Positions 10,981 to 20,236 of a DNA stretch of 64,000 nucleotides are shown in pieces. The number at the start of each line of letters is the position of its first letter. The stretch's first letter is position 1. The DNA is from Borrelia sp. HM. Lineage in GTDB: Bacteria; Spirochaetota; Spirochaetia; Borreliales; Borreliaceae. The position numbers and the translations under genes are program-made. The notes beneath the pieces are model-generated. The model worked only from the letters and a program-made list of their open reading frames with translations. It had not been told where the DNA came from and ran no database searches. The DNA lies in contig NZ_AP024401.1 in the NCBI RefSeq assembly GCF_019669085.1, forward strand, positions 620,001-684,000, in the 5' to 3' direction.

Positions 10981-12783
10981 TTATTCATTGAATGAGACTT
11001 TAAGTTGCAGGAATACACTTCCTTTTTGATCTGTTTTTGAGAAAAGATTGTTTGAATCCCATCCAAGTGAAATTTTTGTCATTTTTATTAAATTGTTTAA
11101 TTCCAATCCAGTTTTTACATACATGCTTTTAGTTAAATCATTAGGAGAGCCTAAAAAATGAGCACCTAAATATGGGGTTATATATGTATTGTTTGATATG
11201 GATTCTAAAGGTATTGCATAGTCTAGGTATAAAGCACCTCCAAATTTGGCTGACTTAGAAAATGAGATTGCTTTTTCATTGCTTTTGTTGTTATTACTTG
11301 TTTTAATAGTCTCAATTATGTCAGATGCTTCAGGATACTCTTTAAGGAGATCATAAACCCCAATTGACGCTATCCATCCAAGCCCAGAAATAAGACCGTC
11401 CTTATTATCTTCATAAGTTGAAAGCTCTGCATTGAGGGTCTTAAATGCTTTTTTAGAGAGCTGATTTATTAGGGTATTTGAAGAGCTAGGATTATAATTA
11501 TATAAATTTTGACCGTAGCTAATACCTATTCCAATTCCAGATTTTTTATCTTGTTCACCAAATATTCTTGTATTATAAGAGTCCCTTCCCTTAATTGCCC
11601 ATGATTCTTTTTCGCCTTCTTCTGTGTTCCAGGCAAAACCAATTCCTGCTCCTGCAGAAAATGCAAAATTAGTACTTCTACTTTTATTAAGTTGAAGTAC
11701 ATTTAATTTTGGATCGAGCAATTTAGTATTTTGATCTATATTTGCCTTTTTAGATATGTGTCCTAATATAGAAAAATCGCTAGCAAATGGATCTATTCCT
11801 AAATCATATCCCGTTTTGAATATTAGATAACTATTTTTATCATTAATTTTTGTAAGCCCAATCTTGTAAAGTAGACCAATAGAGGCTACTATAGATGCGT
11901 TTGATAAAGTTGGAGTAACAAGATCTGAGTTAATATCAGCTTTATCTTGTACAGTGTATGCTGATGATGAATTATTAAATGTTGAGTTTCCTATTGCCCC
12001 TGATATTCCAAAATTTAATTCAAAGGGAGTTTCTACGACTACATTTGAACTGTTTTGCTCCAATATATTTTGAATTGGTTTCCATTTAAATTGGGTTCCG
12101 TAAAGTATACCCTGATAGGTATCATTATAAGGAGTTGCCTCTTTTTTCTTTTTTTCTTCTGCAGAATCATCATTGGTTATTTTGTGGTTTCTATTACCTG
12201 TTCCTATTGCTCCAATTGCAATTAAAAATTCTATTTTTGGTGGAAGCTTGTATCCAAATTGAACAACCCCTGTTTTTTTGTCTGATATTTTTGAAAGAAT
12301 TTTTTTACCTGTAGTTCTATCATCACTTGGGAAACCGTAGTATGTACTATCAATTTCAGTCATTGGTGCAAAACTAAACAATGATTCTTGGTTAAAATTA
12401 AAATTGGTTGATGATTCCATTTTGATATGGAAATCATATATTTTTATTTTTGCTATAATATCTCCTAAATCAAGTTTTAATGTGGCATCTTTTGAGCCTT
12501 GAGCTTTGAATCCCAAATTTTCTACCTTAATATAAGCTGAGAAGGGATCATTTTTTCCTATTTCTTTGATCTTATTAGATGGTTGAAATTTGATGCCTAT
12601 ATTACTTTGGTTTTGCAGTCCAGGAGTGAGTTCATCCATATCAAATCTAAACTCAACACTGTTTTCAAATGTTATTTTATGAGTTAATTGATTTGCTGCA
12701 ATTTTATTATCTGTGCTCTCATCTGCAAAAACTATAGCGGTACTTAATGTCATTATTAAAAATAATAATATTACTTGATTCAT
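10981..12783 (-). CDS. p66: Outer membrane porin P66
   Basis: 600-residue outer membrane protein. The N-terminal signal peptide (MNQVILLFLIMTLSTAIVFA, cleavage probably before DES) leads into a protein with alternating strand-like segments, as in a beta barrel. Family knowledge: Borrelia P66 is a large-conductance porin, and in Lyme species also an integrin-binding adhesin; whether this orthologue binds integrins cannot be read from the sequence. An AGAGGA ribosome site precedes the ATG. It is flanked by hairpins on both sides, so it is probably a single-gene unit. Identification rests on gene order (after the J-protein, before lctP) and overall character more than on a short motif. Confidence 0.88.
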   Translation of the reverse strand: MNQVILLFLIMTLSTAIVFADESTDNKIAANQLTHKITFENSVEFRFDMDELTPGLQNQSNIGIKFQPSNKIKEIGKNDPFSAYIKVENLGFKAQGSKDATLKLDLGDIIAKIKIYDFHIKMESSTNFNFNQESLFSFAPMTEIDSTYYGFPSDDRTTGKKILSKISDKKTGVVQFGYKLPPKIEFLIAIGAIGTGNRNHKITNDDSAEEKKKKEATPYNDTYQGILYGTQFKWKPIQNILEQNSSNVVVETPFELNFGISGAIGNSTFNNSSSAYTVQDKADINSDLVTPTLSNASIVASIGLLYKIGLTKINDKNSYLIFKTGYDLGIDPFASDFSILGHISKKANIDQNTKLLDPKLNVLQLNKSRSTNFAFSAGAGIGFAWNTEEGEKESWAIKGRDSYNTRIFGEQDKKSGIGIGISYGQNLYNYNPSSSNTLINQLSKKAFKTLNAELSTYEDNKDGLISGLGWIASIGVYDLLKEYPEASDIIETIKTSNNNKSNEKAISFSKSAKFGGALYLDYAIPLESISNNTYITPYLGAHFLGSPNDLTKSMYVKTGLELNNLIKMTKISLGWDSNNLFSKTDQKGSVFLQLKVSFNE

Positions 12784-12922
12784 TTTATGTCCTCTTTATT
12801 ATAATATTGACTTCCTTATAGTTTGAGTAATTTATAATTTTAACTTATAGGATATAAATAATATTAGTTACTAAACAAAAATTCAAGTGTTTGTATATTT
12901 CATAATTGATGATCTTTTAATT

Positions 12923-12951
12923 AAGACTAACAAAAAAATTATGTTAGTCTT
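12923..12951. terminator. Hairpin downstream of lctP
   Basis: A perfect 10-base inverted repeat (12923-12932 and 12942-12951, nine-base loop) lies between the lctP stop and the p66 start. The T-run that usually follows a terminator is on the plus-strand side (12952-12960), whereas the gene that ends here, lctP, is transcribed from the minus strand. It may still end lctP transcription as a plain hairpin, but the polarity is odd. Confidence 0.5.
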
Positions 12952-12977
12952 ATTTTTTTTGCTTTTTTTTATTGATT

Positions 12978-14486
12978 TTATTGATAACAAAAGTAAATTA
13001 AAAGACCTGATATAAAGATATAGCAAAGGGCGTATACAATTGTTTTTGATAATAATTTTCCTTCTTGACCAATAAGTCCTGCAGTTGTTGTTGCTATTGT
13101 AATATTTTGAGGTGATATCATTTTACCTCCCGTTGCTCCTGTTGTATTTGCAGCTGCAAGCCAGTAAGGATTAGCATCAATATTTGCTGCAATTTGTGTT
13201 TGTAGCGGACCAAATAGGACATTTGAAACGGTATCGCTTCCTGTTAAAAAAGTACCCAAAGCCCCTATTAATGGACTAAATAACGGATAAAATGTACTTG
13301 TCATTATTGATATGCCATTTGCAAGGTCTTTTATCATACCACTATGTGTCATCAATCTTGATATTGATACTATGCAAATAATTACGAATGAGGATGCTGC
13401 CATTTTTTTTATTGTCATTAAAAATGTATTTAGTTGTTTCATCATAGAAACACCCCTGAGTGAGTAAGATATTACTGTTGCAAGAATAATTAAAAATCCT
13501 GGTGAAGTTATCCATTTAAATTGTAGTGGGTTTGACCCTGGATAAATTGAAATAACAGTTTTAAAACTTGATAGATATTTATTTATTTTATAAAAAAGTG
13601 GTGATGCAATAATTATAAATAACACTATTAAGATGTAGTTTAAACAAGCAAGAAATCCTTGCATTGGTGATACCTTTATATGTTTGTTTGCAGTATCTTT
13701 TTCTCCAAAAAGCATTGCATAAATTATTGTTATTGTCATTGATAGTATACTTCCAAGTATTGCAGGGAGTTCAGGTCCTAGAGTTCTTGAAATATAAATT
13801 TGAGATATTGCTATTGATACTCCTGATAGTAGTGTAAGGATAAAAATTCCTCCTTTAAGAGCTTTAATACCGCCTCCTGAGAGCATAACTAGTACAAATG
13901 GTATAACTATAGTTGGAAATATTAATTGCAAAGAAATATCAGATGATAACATTTTAACATCTAATTCTGTTGCTTGTGCCAAGGATATGATAGGGATTCC
14001 TACTGAGCCATAAGCGGTTGAAGATGTATTCATGATTAAACATATAAGACAGGCAAAAAATGGTTCAAAGCCCATTGCTATTAGTATTGATACTGGAATT
14101 GCAACAGCAGTTCCGTATCCTGCAACTCCTTCTAAAAAGTTACCAAATCCCCATGCTACAAGTAAAACTATTATTCGTTTGTCAGAAGATACATTTGCTA
14201 ACATGGCTTTTATAATTTTTATATCATTTTGATTTTCAGCCATTTTATATGTGAAAATAGCAGCTATAATTACAATGATTATTGGCCATATTCCCATTAC
14301 TGCTCCTTCAAATATTGCAAGACTTGTATTGACTATTCCTAAGTTTTTATCAATTAGGACTATTGCAATAGTTACTATTAAGCATATTGGTATTACGTAG
14401 TATGCTGGTTTTTTTATTATTCCTAGTCCAACAATTATTAATATAATTGGTACTAAGGCTTTAATGAAATCATATAAATTCATCAT
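12978..14486 (-). CDS. lctP: L-lactate permease (LctP family)
   Basis: Integral membrane transporter of the lactate permease family, about 502 residues with a dozen or more hydrophobic segments. Family-like features include GFGNFLEGVAGYGTAVAIP, the NTSSTAYGSVGIPI segment, GALGTFLTGSDTVSNVLFGP, and AANTTGATGGKMISPQNI near the C-terminus. It should exchange lactate across the inner membrane, most likely exporting the end product of glycolysis in this fermentative organism. Divergent from dacA with 70 bases between. Two adjacent ATGs start the frame. Confidence 0.93.
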   Translation of the reverse strand: MMNLYDFIKALVPIILIIVGLGIIKKPAYYVIPICLIVTIAIVLIDKNLGIVNTSLAIFEGAVMGIWPIIIVIIAAIFTYKMAENQNDIKIIKAMLANVSSDKRIIVLLVAWGFGNFLEGVAGYGTAVAIPVSILIAMGFEPFFACLICLIMNTSSTAYGSVGIPIISLAQATELDVKMLSSDISLQLIFPTIVIPFVLVMLSGGGIKALKGGIFILTLLSGVSIAISQIYISRTLGPELPAILGSILSMTITIIYAMLFGEKDTANKHIKVSPMQGFLACLNYILIVLFIIIASPLFYKINKYLSSFKTVISIYPGSNPLQFKWITSPGFLIILATVISYSLRGVSMMKQLNTFLMTIKKMAASSFVIICIVSISRLMTHSGMIKDLANGISIMTSTFYPLFSPLIGALGTFLTGSDTVSNVLFGPLQTQIAANIDANPYWLAAANTTGATGGKMISPQNITIATTTAGLIGQEGKLLSKTIVYALCYIFISGLLIYFCYQ

Positions 14487-14517
14487 AATATTTTTTGCTC
14501 CTTTCTAAATTTTTGTT

Positions 14518-14548
14518 TTGAAATAAATCTTTATGAATCATATATAAT
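14518..14548 (+). promoter_or_regulatory. Promoter of dacA
   Basis: TTGAAA at 14518-14523 and a perfect TATAAT at 14543-14548, spaced 19 bases. Transcription would start about 14555, only a base or two before the dacA ATG at 14557, so the message would be nearly leaderless. The -10 box is strong; the -35 spacing is longer than the ideal. Confidence 0.5.
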
Positions 14549-14556
14549 GTTAATTT

Positions 14557-15498
14557 ATGACAATAATCTTCAATATTATAAATGTTTTCGTTTTATTTGG
14601 TGTATTTAGTGAACTTTTTTCAATTGATTCTTTTGAATTTGAAAGAGTAGTTCAAGATGCTAAGTCAATTGTTTTACTTGATTATGATACTCAATGTGTT
14701 TTTTATGCGAAAAATCCAAGTTTAGTTTTGCCGCCAGCTTCACTTACTAAGCTGGTTACTATATATACTGCTTTAGTTGAAGCTAATAAAAAAAATATTA
14801 ATTTTAAGACTATTGTTCCTATTAGTAGTTCTGCATCATATTATAATTTGCCTTTAGATTCTTCATTGATGTTTTTAGAAGAAGGGCAAAAAGTAAATTT
14901 TGAGGAGTTACTTAAGGGTCTCTCGATTTCTTCAGGTAATGATGCTGCTATTGCAATTGCTGAATTTATAGTTGGAAGAGATTTAAACAATTTTGTCAAT
15001 TTGATGAATGTTAATGTATTAGATTTAGGGCTTAAAAATATGAATTTTGTTGATACATCTGGTTATAGTAATGATAATAAAATTACTGCATTAGAAATGG
15101 CATTGTTTGCAAGGGCTTATATAAAAAAATTTAAGTTTATGCTTAATATACATTCTCTTAAAGATTTTGTTTATCCAAAATCTGAAAATTTAGGCAATAC
15201 TGTTTCTTCAAAGATGTTAAATTTAAAACAGGAGAATAAAAATATTTTAATTCTTAATTATCCTTATGCTGATGGATTAAAAACGGGTTATATTAAAGCA
15301 TCTGGGTTAAATTTAGTTGCTACAGCAAAAAAAGATAACATAAGATTAATAGCAGTGATTTTGGGAGTGGATAAGGGTACTAATAATGTTGGTGAGAAAA
15401 AGCGTGCTTTAATTGCACAAAGATTATTTGAATACGGATTTAGTAATTATTCTCAATTTTTTTCATTGGTAAAATTAAAAGAAAAGGTCTATAATTAG
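14557..15498 (+). CDS. dacA: D-alanyl-D-alanine carboxypeptidase (PBP5 family), short form
   Basis: Low-molecular-weight penicillin-binding protein that trims the terminal D-Ala of peptidoglycan stem peptides in the periplasm. Hydrophobic N-terminal signal (residues 1-22). The active-site set is complete: S62-L-T-K65, S126-G-N128 and K242-T-G244. At 313 residues it ends about 70 residues after KTG, so it appears to lack the C-terminal beta domain and amphipathic membrane anchor of E. coli PBP5. No ribosome site is visible; a TATAAT ends nine bases before the ATG. Divergent from lctP. Confidence 0.93.
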   Translation: MTIIFNIINVFVLFGVFSELFSIDSFEFERVVQDAKSIVLLDYDTQCVFYAKNPSLVLPPASLTKLVTIYTALVEANKKNINFKTIVPISSSASYYNLPLDSSLMFLEEGQKVNFEELLKGLSISSGNDAAIAIAEFIVGRDLNNFVNLMNVNVLDLGLKNMNFVDTSGYSNDNKITALEMALFARAYIKKFKFMLNIHSLKDFVYPKSENLGNTVSSKMLNLKQENKNILILNYPYADGLKTGYIKASGLNLVATAKKDNIRLIAVILGVDKGTNNVGEKKRALIAQRLFEYGFSNYSQFFSLVKLKEKVYN

Positions 15499-15581
15499 TT
15501 AACAGATATGGGTATTTATTTCTTTACGAGGTTGTTAAGTATGTTTTTTTGAAAAAGTGAATTAGAGATGTTGTGAAATTT

Positions 15582-15647
15582 TATATAAAAGAATTGATGT
15601 ATCGATTGCTAATAATGAAGTAGTAGATTCATAAATTCTTTTATATA
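15582..15647. repeat. Long-armed inverted repeat after dacA
   Basis: Perfect 14-base arms at 15582-15595 and 15634-15647 separated by 38 bases, inside the 214-base gap between dacA and cheD. There is no coding frame here. It could fold as a transcript-end structure for dacA or a leader element for cheD; no run of T follows closely. Confidence 0.55.
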
Positions 15648-15712
15648 TTTGAAATTTTAATGGCAGTATTGATAGGATTTTTATAAAAATTTTTTAGAGA
15701 GTAATTAATTAT

Positions 15713-16204
15713 ATGTTAAATCATTTTAATTTTAAATTAAAAAGAGATGTTACGATAATAGTGCCAGGTGAAGCTTTTGTGTCAAATGATAGAGTTATTT
15801 CTACAATCCTTGGTTCTTGTATTTCTGTTGTGCTTTATGATGGTTTTCATAAACTTATAGGGGTCAATCATTATGTACTAGTTAAATCTGATTCAATAGT
15901 GGATATTTCGCAAAAGGGTAGGTATGGAATTTATGCTATTCCTATGTTAATTGATGCTATGATAGAAAGTGGTGCATCTGAGAGTAATCTTGTAGCTAAA
16001 ATCTTTGGAGGTGCTAACTTCATGGCTAAAGGTAAAATAAAGGTAGGTTTTGAAAATTCAAGTTTTGCCATTAATGAGTTGGCCAAATATGGTATTCCAA
16101 TTGTAGTTCAAGATTTAGATCAGTTTAAATCCAGAAAAATTTTTGTTTTTCCTGAGAATTGTAAGGTTATTGTGGAATATCCAGATGGTGCTAAAGTTTT
16201 TTAA
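15713..16204 (+). CDS. cheD: Chemoreceptor glutamine deamidase CheD
   Basis: CheD deamidates specific glutamines of chemoreceptors and in some bacteria partners with CheC/CheX. The family core is clear: STILGSCISVVLYDG with the catalytic cysteine C36, followed by GVNHYVL with H53, and the AKIFGGANFM segment. Length (163 residues) is normal. A purine-rich AGAGAG about 13 bases upstream is a weak ribosome site. It is away from any cluster of che genes and probably has its own promoter in the 214-base upstream gap; the two receptors at the left of the window are plausible substrates. Confidence 0.9.
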   Translation: MLNHFNFKLKRDVTIIVPGEAFVSNDRVISTILGSCISVVLYDGFHKLIGVNHYVLVKSDSIVDISQKGRYGIYAIPMLIDAMIESGASESNLVAKIFGGANFMAKGKIKVGFENSSFAINELAKYGIPIVVQDLDQFKSRKIFVFPENCKVIVEYPDGAKVF

Positions 16205-16303
16205 TTTTATTTTATTTTAAATTTTAGTTGATTAAATAAGTAAGATCTTAGTTTGCTCTTGTATGGTGTGTTGCTATTTTAAATAAAATTCTAAGGAATA
16301 AAT

Positions 16304-17731
16304 ATGGAAAGTATTGCAATTAGTTATTTTAGGAAAATATCTAAAATTCCTAGATGTTCAAAAAATTTAAAAGGTATTAGTAATTTTATTAAAGAAGAAG
16401 CTAGAAAATTTGGATGTTCCTTTAAGGAAGATTCTGCTGGTAACATTGTAGTTAATATCAAAGCTAATGATTTTAGTGGCAGTATGTTGCCTATTATTTT
16501 GCAAGCTCACATAGATATGGTTTGTGAAAAAAATGAGTCTGTTGCGCATGATTTTAACAATGATCCAATTGGTATTATTGAGGATAATGGATATTTTTAT
16601 GCATCAGGTACTACTCTTGGTGCTGATAATGGTATTGGAGTTGCCATGATGCTTGCTGTTATGAGCGAATCTTTGGATTTTAAACATCCTGATTTAGAAC
16701 TTCTTTTTACTGTTGATGAAGAAATAGGATTAATAGGTGCTATTGGCCTTGATTCTAATTTGTGCAGTGGTAAGATGTTAATTAATCTTGATGGAGAAGA
16801 AGAAGGCTATTTTTTGGTTGGCTGTGCTGGTTCCAAACTTGTGCATATTAATTTTAAGCCTCAATACAGACAAAGTAAAAAAACTATGGGAATTGAAATT
16901 TTATTTACAGGTCTTAAAGGTGGACATTCTGGTGCAGATATTCATTTTGATTTAGCAAATTCTTTGAAACTTATGTTTTTTGCTTTAAATAAACTTAGGG
17001 AAAAAATGGAATTTGAAGTTGCGTATATATGTGGTGGAGATAAAAGCAATGCAATTCCTAGAGAGGCAAAGGCATTAATATTTATTGAAACAGAGCATTT
17101 TGTTTTATTAGAAAAAGAATTAGAATTGTTCAAGCTTGATGTCCAAAAAATGTATACTCTTGATTTAGATTTTGAAATTGTTCTAGGAAAAGTAAATTTT
17201 TCTGATAATGTTTTGGACGATATATCTCAAGCAAAGCTTTTAAATATGGGCATGGCATTTTTACATGGAATTCATAAGGTTGAAAACTACACTGAAAAGC
17301 TTATTAGAACTTCTTTAAATTTTGCTAGTCTTTTCAAGGTTGGTGATGAGTATCGATTTTCATTTACAATAAGGTCTTTATTAGATGTTGAAAAAGAATA
17401 TATCTTTAATCATTTAAAAGCTATTTGTGAGCTATCAGGTGCTGGTTTTAAAATAGTTTATAATTATTCTTCTTGGGAGCCGGCTGGGGGGGATAGTAAG
17501 CTTTTAAATCATCTTAAGAATATTTATAAAGGCCTGTATTTAAAAGAAGCTAAAACTGTGGTGATTCATGCTGGTCTTGAAACTGGAATAATCTCTGCAA
17601 AATTTGGTGGAATAGATTCAGTTACAATTGGTCCTTGGATTGAAGCTCCTCATACACCAAGAGAACGTGTTGATATTGCTTCAACTATTAGAGTTTATAA
17701 TTTCTTAAAAGAAAGCCTAAAAACTTTATGA
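16304..17731 (+). CDS. pepD: Aminoacyl-histidine dipeptidase (M20 family)
   Basis: Cytoplasmic Zn-dependent dipeptidase of the PepD/Xaa-His class. Metal-ligand motifs are visible: LQAHIDMVCEKN (His, Asp), LGADNGIGVAMM (bridging Asp), VDEEIGLIGA (catalytic Glu, ligand Glu), LDGEEEG, and a C-terminal HAGLETG and APHTPRERV (His). 475 residues, family-typical. AAGGA precedes the ATG. It probably supports growth on host peptides, since Borrelia cannot make most amino acids. In B. burgdorferi I recall a helicase gene between cheD and this gene; here only 99 bases separate them. Confidence 0.93.
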   Translation: MESIAISYFRKISKIPRCSKNLKGISNFIKEEARKFGCSFKEDSAGNIVVNIKANDFSGSMLPIILQAHIDMVCEKNESVAHDFNNDPIGIIEDNGYFYASGTTLGADNGIGVAMMLAVMSESLDFKHPDLELLFTVDEEIGLIGAIGLDSNLCSGKMLINLDGEEEGYFLVGCAGSKLVHINFKPQYRQSKKTMGIEILFTGLKGGHSGADIHFDLANSLKLMFFALNKLREKMEFEVAYICGGDKSNAIPREAKALIFIETEHFVLLEKELELFKLDVQKMYTLDLDFEIVLGKVNFSDNVLDDISQAKLLNMGMAFLHGIHKVENYTEKLIRTSLNFASLFKVGDEYRFSFTIRSLLDVEKEYIFNHLKAICELSGAGFKIVYNYSSWEPAGGDSKLLNHLKNIYKGLYLKEAKTVVIHAGLETGIISAKFGGIDSVTIGPWIEAPHTPRERVDIASTIRVYNFLKESLKTL

Positions 17732-17770
17732 AGTTTATTCAAATTTTTAATTTCAGATATTTTTTTATTA

Positions 17771-17799
17771 TTGACTTACTGTTTGAATGTATATAAAAT
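17771..17799 (+). promoter_or_regulatory. Promoter of the tRNA cluster
   Basis: TTGACT at 17771-17776, a 17-base spacer, and TAAAAT at 17794-17799, ending 25 bases before tRNA-His. No other good promoter is seen among the four tRNAs, so they may be one transcript. Confidence 0.55.
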
Positions 17800-17824
17800 A
17801 AATTTACATATACTTGGCATAACT

Positions 17825-17898
17825 GGTGGTTGTAGCTCAGTTGGTAGAGCACCGGATTGTGGTTCCGGCTGTCGCGGGTTCAAGCCCCGTCAATCACC
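17825..17898 (+). tRNA. tRNA-His (GTG)
   Basis: Complete cloverleaf. Acceptor stem GGTGGTTG pairs with CAATCACC, including the extra 5' G (position -1) opposite C73 that marks histidine tRNAs. Anticodon GTG at 17859-17861; T arm CGGGTTCAAGCCCCG. No encoded CCA. Confidence 0.97.
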
Positions 17899-17916
17899 TT
17901 TTATTTTTATTAAACT

Positions 17917-17990
17917 ACACCCATAGCTCAAATGGATAGAGTGTTGGACTTCGAATCCAAAGGTTGCAGGTTCAAACCCTGCTGGGTGTG
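17917..17990 (+). tRNA. tRNA-Arg (TCG)
   Basis: Acceptor ACACCCA pairs with TGGGTGT, discriminator G. Anticodon loop CTTCGAA gives anticodon TCG at 17951-17953, reading CGN arginine codons. T arm GCAGGTTCAAACCCTGC. Lies 18 bases after tRNA-His. Confidence 0.96.
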
Positions 17991-18047
17991 AAGCGTTAGT
18001 TTTATACTTGAAAAAGCTTTTTAAGTTTTGTATACTACCTAAAGTGT

Positions 18048-18128
18048 GCAGGAGTGGTGAAACTGGTAGACACGCTAGACTTAGGATCTAGTGCTTTTTG
18101 CGTGTGGGTTCGAGTCCCACCTTCTGCA
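18048..18128 (+). tRNA. tRNA-Leu (TAG)
   Basis: Class II tRNA with a long variable arm. Acceptor GCAGGAG pairs with CTTCTGC (one G-T), discriminator A. Anticodon loop CTTAGGA gives TAG at 18082-18084. T arm GTGGGTTCGAGTCCCAC. Confidence 0.96.
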
Positions 18129-18134
18129 AGAAAT

Positions 18135-18206
18135 GCGAAAGTAACTCAGGGGTAGAGTGTCACCTTGCCAAGGTGAAAGTCGCGGGTTCAAATCCCGTCT
18201 TTCGCT
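18135..18206 (+). tRNA. tRNA-Gly (GCC)
   Basis: Acceptor GCGAAAG pairs with CTTTCGC, discriminator T. Anticodon stem CACC/GGTG with loop TTGCCAA gives GCC at 18067-18069 plus 100, i.e. 18167-18169. Only six bases separate it from tRNA-Leu, so it is processed from the same transcript. Confidence 0.96.
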
Positions 18207-18261
18207 TAGTTTTTATCAAATATTGACATTAACATTAAGATATTTAAATTAGAGGAATAAT

Positions 18262-19614
18262 GTGATATTAAATAGTAATGTAAAGTTAGTTTCTGATTCT
18301 AAGGTTGAAGTTGTGATCAGAATTCCAAAGGAGTTTATTAAAGATAAATACAATGAGATCTTGCAGGATTATTCTTTGCGTATTAAGATCAAAGGTTTTA
18401 GACCAGGAAAGGTTCCTTTTGGTATTATTGAATCTAAATATGCTGATAATATAAAAGCTCTTACTATGGAAAAAATTATTCATCAATCTTTAGAAGAATT
18501 CTTTAAAAGTGCACTTTATAAACCATTAAGTTATGCTGTTCCGAAGATATTAGACGAAAGATTAGAGATTGATTTCAGTCAAGATTTTGAGTTTACTTTT
18601 GTTTATGAGACTTATCCTGAATTTAATGTACCTGATATATCTGATTTTGAAGTAGAAGTTCCAGAAGTTCTTGTGTCTGATTCTGATGTGGAAGAAGAAC
18701 TTAAATTGTTGCAACTTGAAAATTCAATGATCATTGATGATAATGGTGGTGAAGTTAAGTTAGGAAGTATTGTTAAGGTTGATTTTGTTGAACTTGATGA
18801 TTCTTTAAGTGAAATTTTAACAACTAAAAGGCAAGATTTTGTTTTTACTGTTGGGGAATTTAATAATAATTATTATGGTATTGATGATGACATCCTTGGA
18901 ATGAAGAAGGATGAGAGTAGAGTAGTAGAGAAAAGCTATGATTCTGATTATAAATTTGATGAGCTTGCTAATTCTTTTAAGAGGTTAAAGGTAACCATTA
19001 AGGATATAAAGAGACGTGATATTCCTGAGCTTAATGATGATTTTGCAAAGGATATTAGGGATAGTTTTAAGACATTAGATGAGCTTAGGGAACACATAAA
19101 AGGTAATATGTTGAGGATAGTTAAAGAAAGAATTGAGTCTTTTAAACTTTCAAAATTATTGTCTTCTATTGTGGATCAGATAAATATAGAAGTTCCACCT
19201 ACTATGTTTGAGGCTGAATTTAAGCAAGCTTTAAATGGGGTTTTGAATAAAAATAAGGTTAATCTTAAACAATTAAATAATGTTTCTTCAGATTTGCAAA
19301 GTGCTGATGATATTTTAAAGGATACTGTACTTAAACAGTTAAAATCTAAATTAGTCTTTCAAAAGATCGTAGATAGTGATTCTATGGAAATTACAGATGT
19401 TGATTTAGAAAATGAACTTGTTAAGCAAGCTGATGATGCAAAGATGAAATTTTCAGATATTAAAAAATTTTATGAAGAGAAAAATTTGCTTGAGATTTTG
19501 AGAAATGAAATTAAGAGAGGAAAAATTAAACAAAAAATTTTAAAAAATGTAAAGGAAATTAAACATAATAAAGTTTCCTTTAAAAACTTTATTAATGATA
19601 AAACAGGTGAGTAA
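18262..19614 (+). CDS. tig: Trigger factor
   Basis: Ribosome-bound chaperone and peptidyl-prolyl isomerase that meets nascent chains. The ribosome-docking signature is present as [17 protein letters not shown] near residues 40-55, followed by the FKBP-type middle domain and the long helical C-terminal arms; 450 residues. The start is a GTG at 18262 with AGAGGA five bases upstream; the overlapping ATG at 18260 is followed directly by TGA. Its stop overlaps the clpP start by one base (TAATG). First gene of tig-clpP-clpX-lon. A TTGACA at 18223-18228 could be the -35 of its promoter. Confidence 0.96.
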   Translation: MILNSNVKLVSDSKVEVVIRIPKEFIKDKYNEILQDYSLRIKIKGFRPGKVPFGIIESKYADNIKALTMEKIIHQSLEEFFKSALYKPLSYAVPKILDERLEIDFSQDFEFTFVYETYPEFNVPDISDFEVEVPEVLVSDSDVEEELKLLQLENSMIIDDNGGEVKLGSIVKVDFVELDDSLSEILTTKRQDFVFTVGEFNNNYYGIDDDILGMKKDESRVVEKSYDSDYKFDELANSFKRLKVTIKDIKRRDIPELNDDFAKDIRDSFKTLDELREHIKGNMLRIVKERIESFKLSKLLSSIVDQINIEVPPTMFEAEFKQALNGVLNKNKVNLKQLNNVSSDLQSADDILKDTVLKQLKSKLVFQKIVDSDSMEITDVDLENELVKQADDAKMKFSDIKKFYEEKNLLEILRNEIKRGKIKQKILKNVKEIKHNKVSFKNFINDKTGE

Positions 19615-20213
19615 TGATGAGAGAATATATGTATAATTTAGTACCTACTGTTGTAGAGCATACTGGTAATTATGAACGCGTATTTGATATATATTCAAGA
19701 TTATTAAGAGACAGGATAATTTTTTTGAGTGGTGAGATTAATGATATGAGAGCAGATACCGTCATTGCTCAACTTCTTTTCTTAGAGTCTGAAGATCCTA
19801 AGAAGGATATATATATTTATATAAATTCTCCAGGTGGTAGTATTACTTCAGGACTTGCAATTTATGATACTATGCAGTACATCAAACCAGATGTACGAAC
19901 AATTTGTATTGGGCAGGCAGCTTCAATGGCTGCATTCATTCTTGCAGGAGGTACTATAGGTAAGCGAGAATCATTATCGTATTCAAGAATAATGATTCAT
20001 CAGCCTTGGGGTGGAATAGGTGGTCAAGCAAGTGATATCAATATACAGGCAAATGAAATTATAAGACTTAAGAGGTTAATAATAGATATTATGTCTGATA
20101 AGATGCGAGTTTCTAAGGAAAAATTGTCTCTTGATATTGAACGAGATTATTTTATGACTCCAAAAGATGCTCTTGATTATGGAATTATTGATAGTATCTT
20201 GGTAAGAAATTAG
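19614..20213 (+). CDS. clpP: ATP-dependent Clp protease proteolytic subunit
   Basis: Serine protease subunit that forms a double-ring chamber fed by ClpX. Catalytic triad visible as S104 (GQAASMAA), H129 ([10 protein letters not shown]) and D178 (ERDYFM); the oligomerisation motif [17 protein letters not shown] is intact. 199 residues. Coupled to tig by a one-base overlap; clpX follows after 23 bases. ATGs at codons 1, 2 and 6 are all possible starts, and a propeptide is not obvious. Confidence 0.97.
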   Translation: MMREYMYNLVPTVVEHTGNYERVFDIYSRLLRDRIIFLSGEINDMRADTVIAQLLFLESEDPKKDIYIYINSPGGSITSGLAIYDTMQYIKPDVRTICIGQAASMAAFILAGGTIGKRESLSYSRIMIHQPWGGIGGQASDINIQANEIIRLKRLIIDIMSDKMRVSKEKLSLDIERDYFMTPKDALDYGIIDSILVRN

Positions 20214-20236
20214 TTTTATTTGGGTGGACTTTATAT

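Noticed and set aside
17825-18206. tRNA cluster as an integration site for a mobile element
   Set aside because: No integrase, no direct repeats and normal core genes on both sides.
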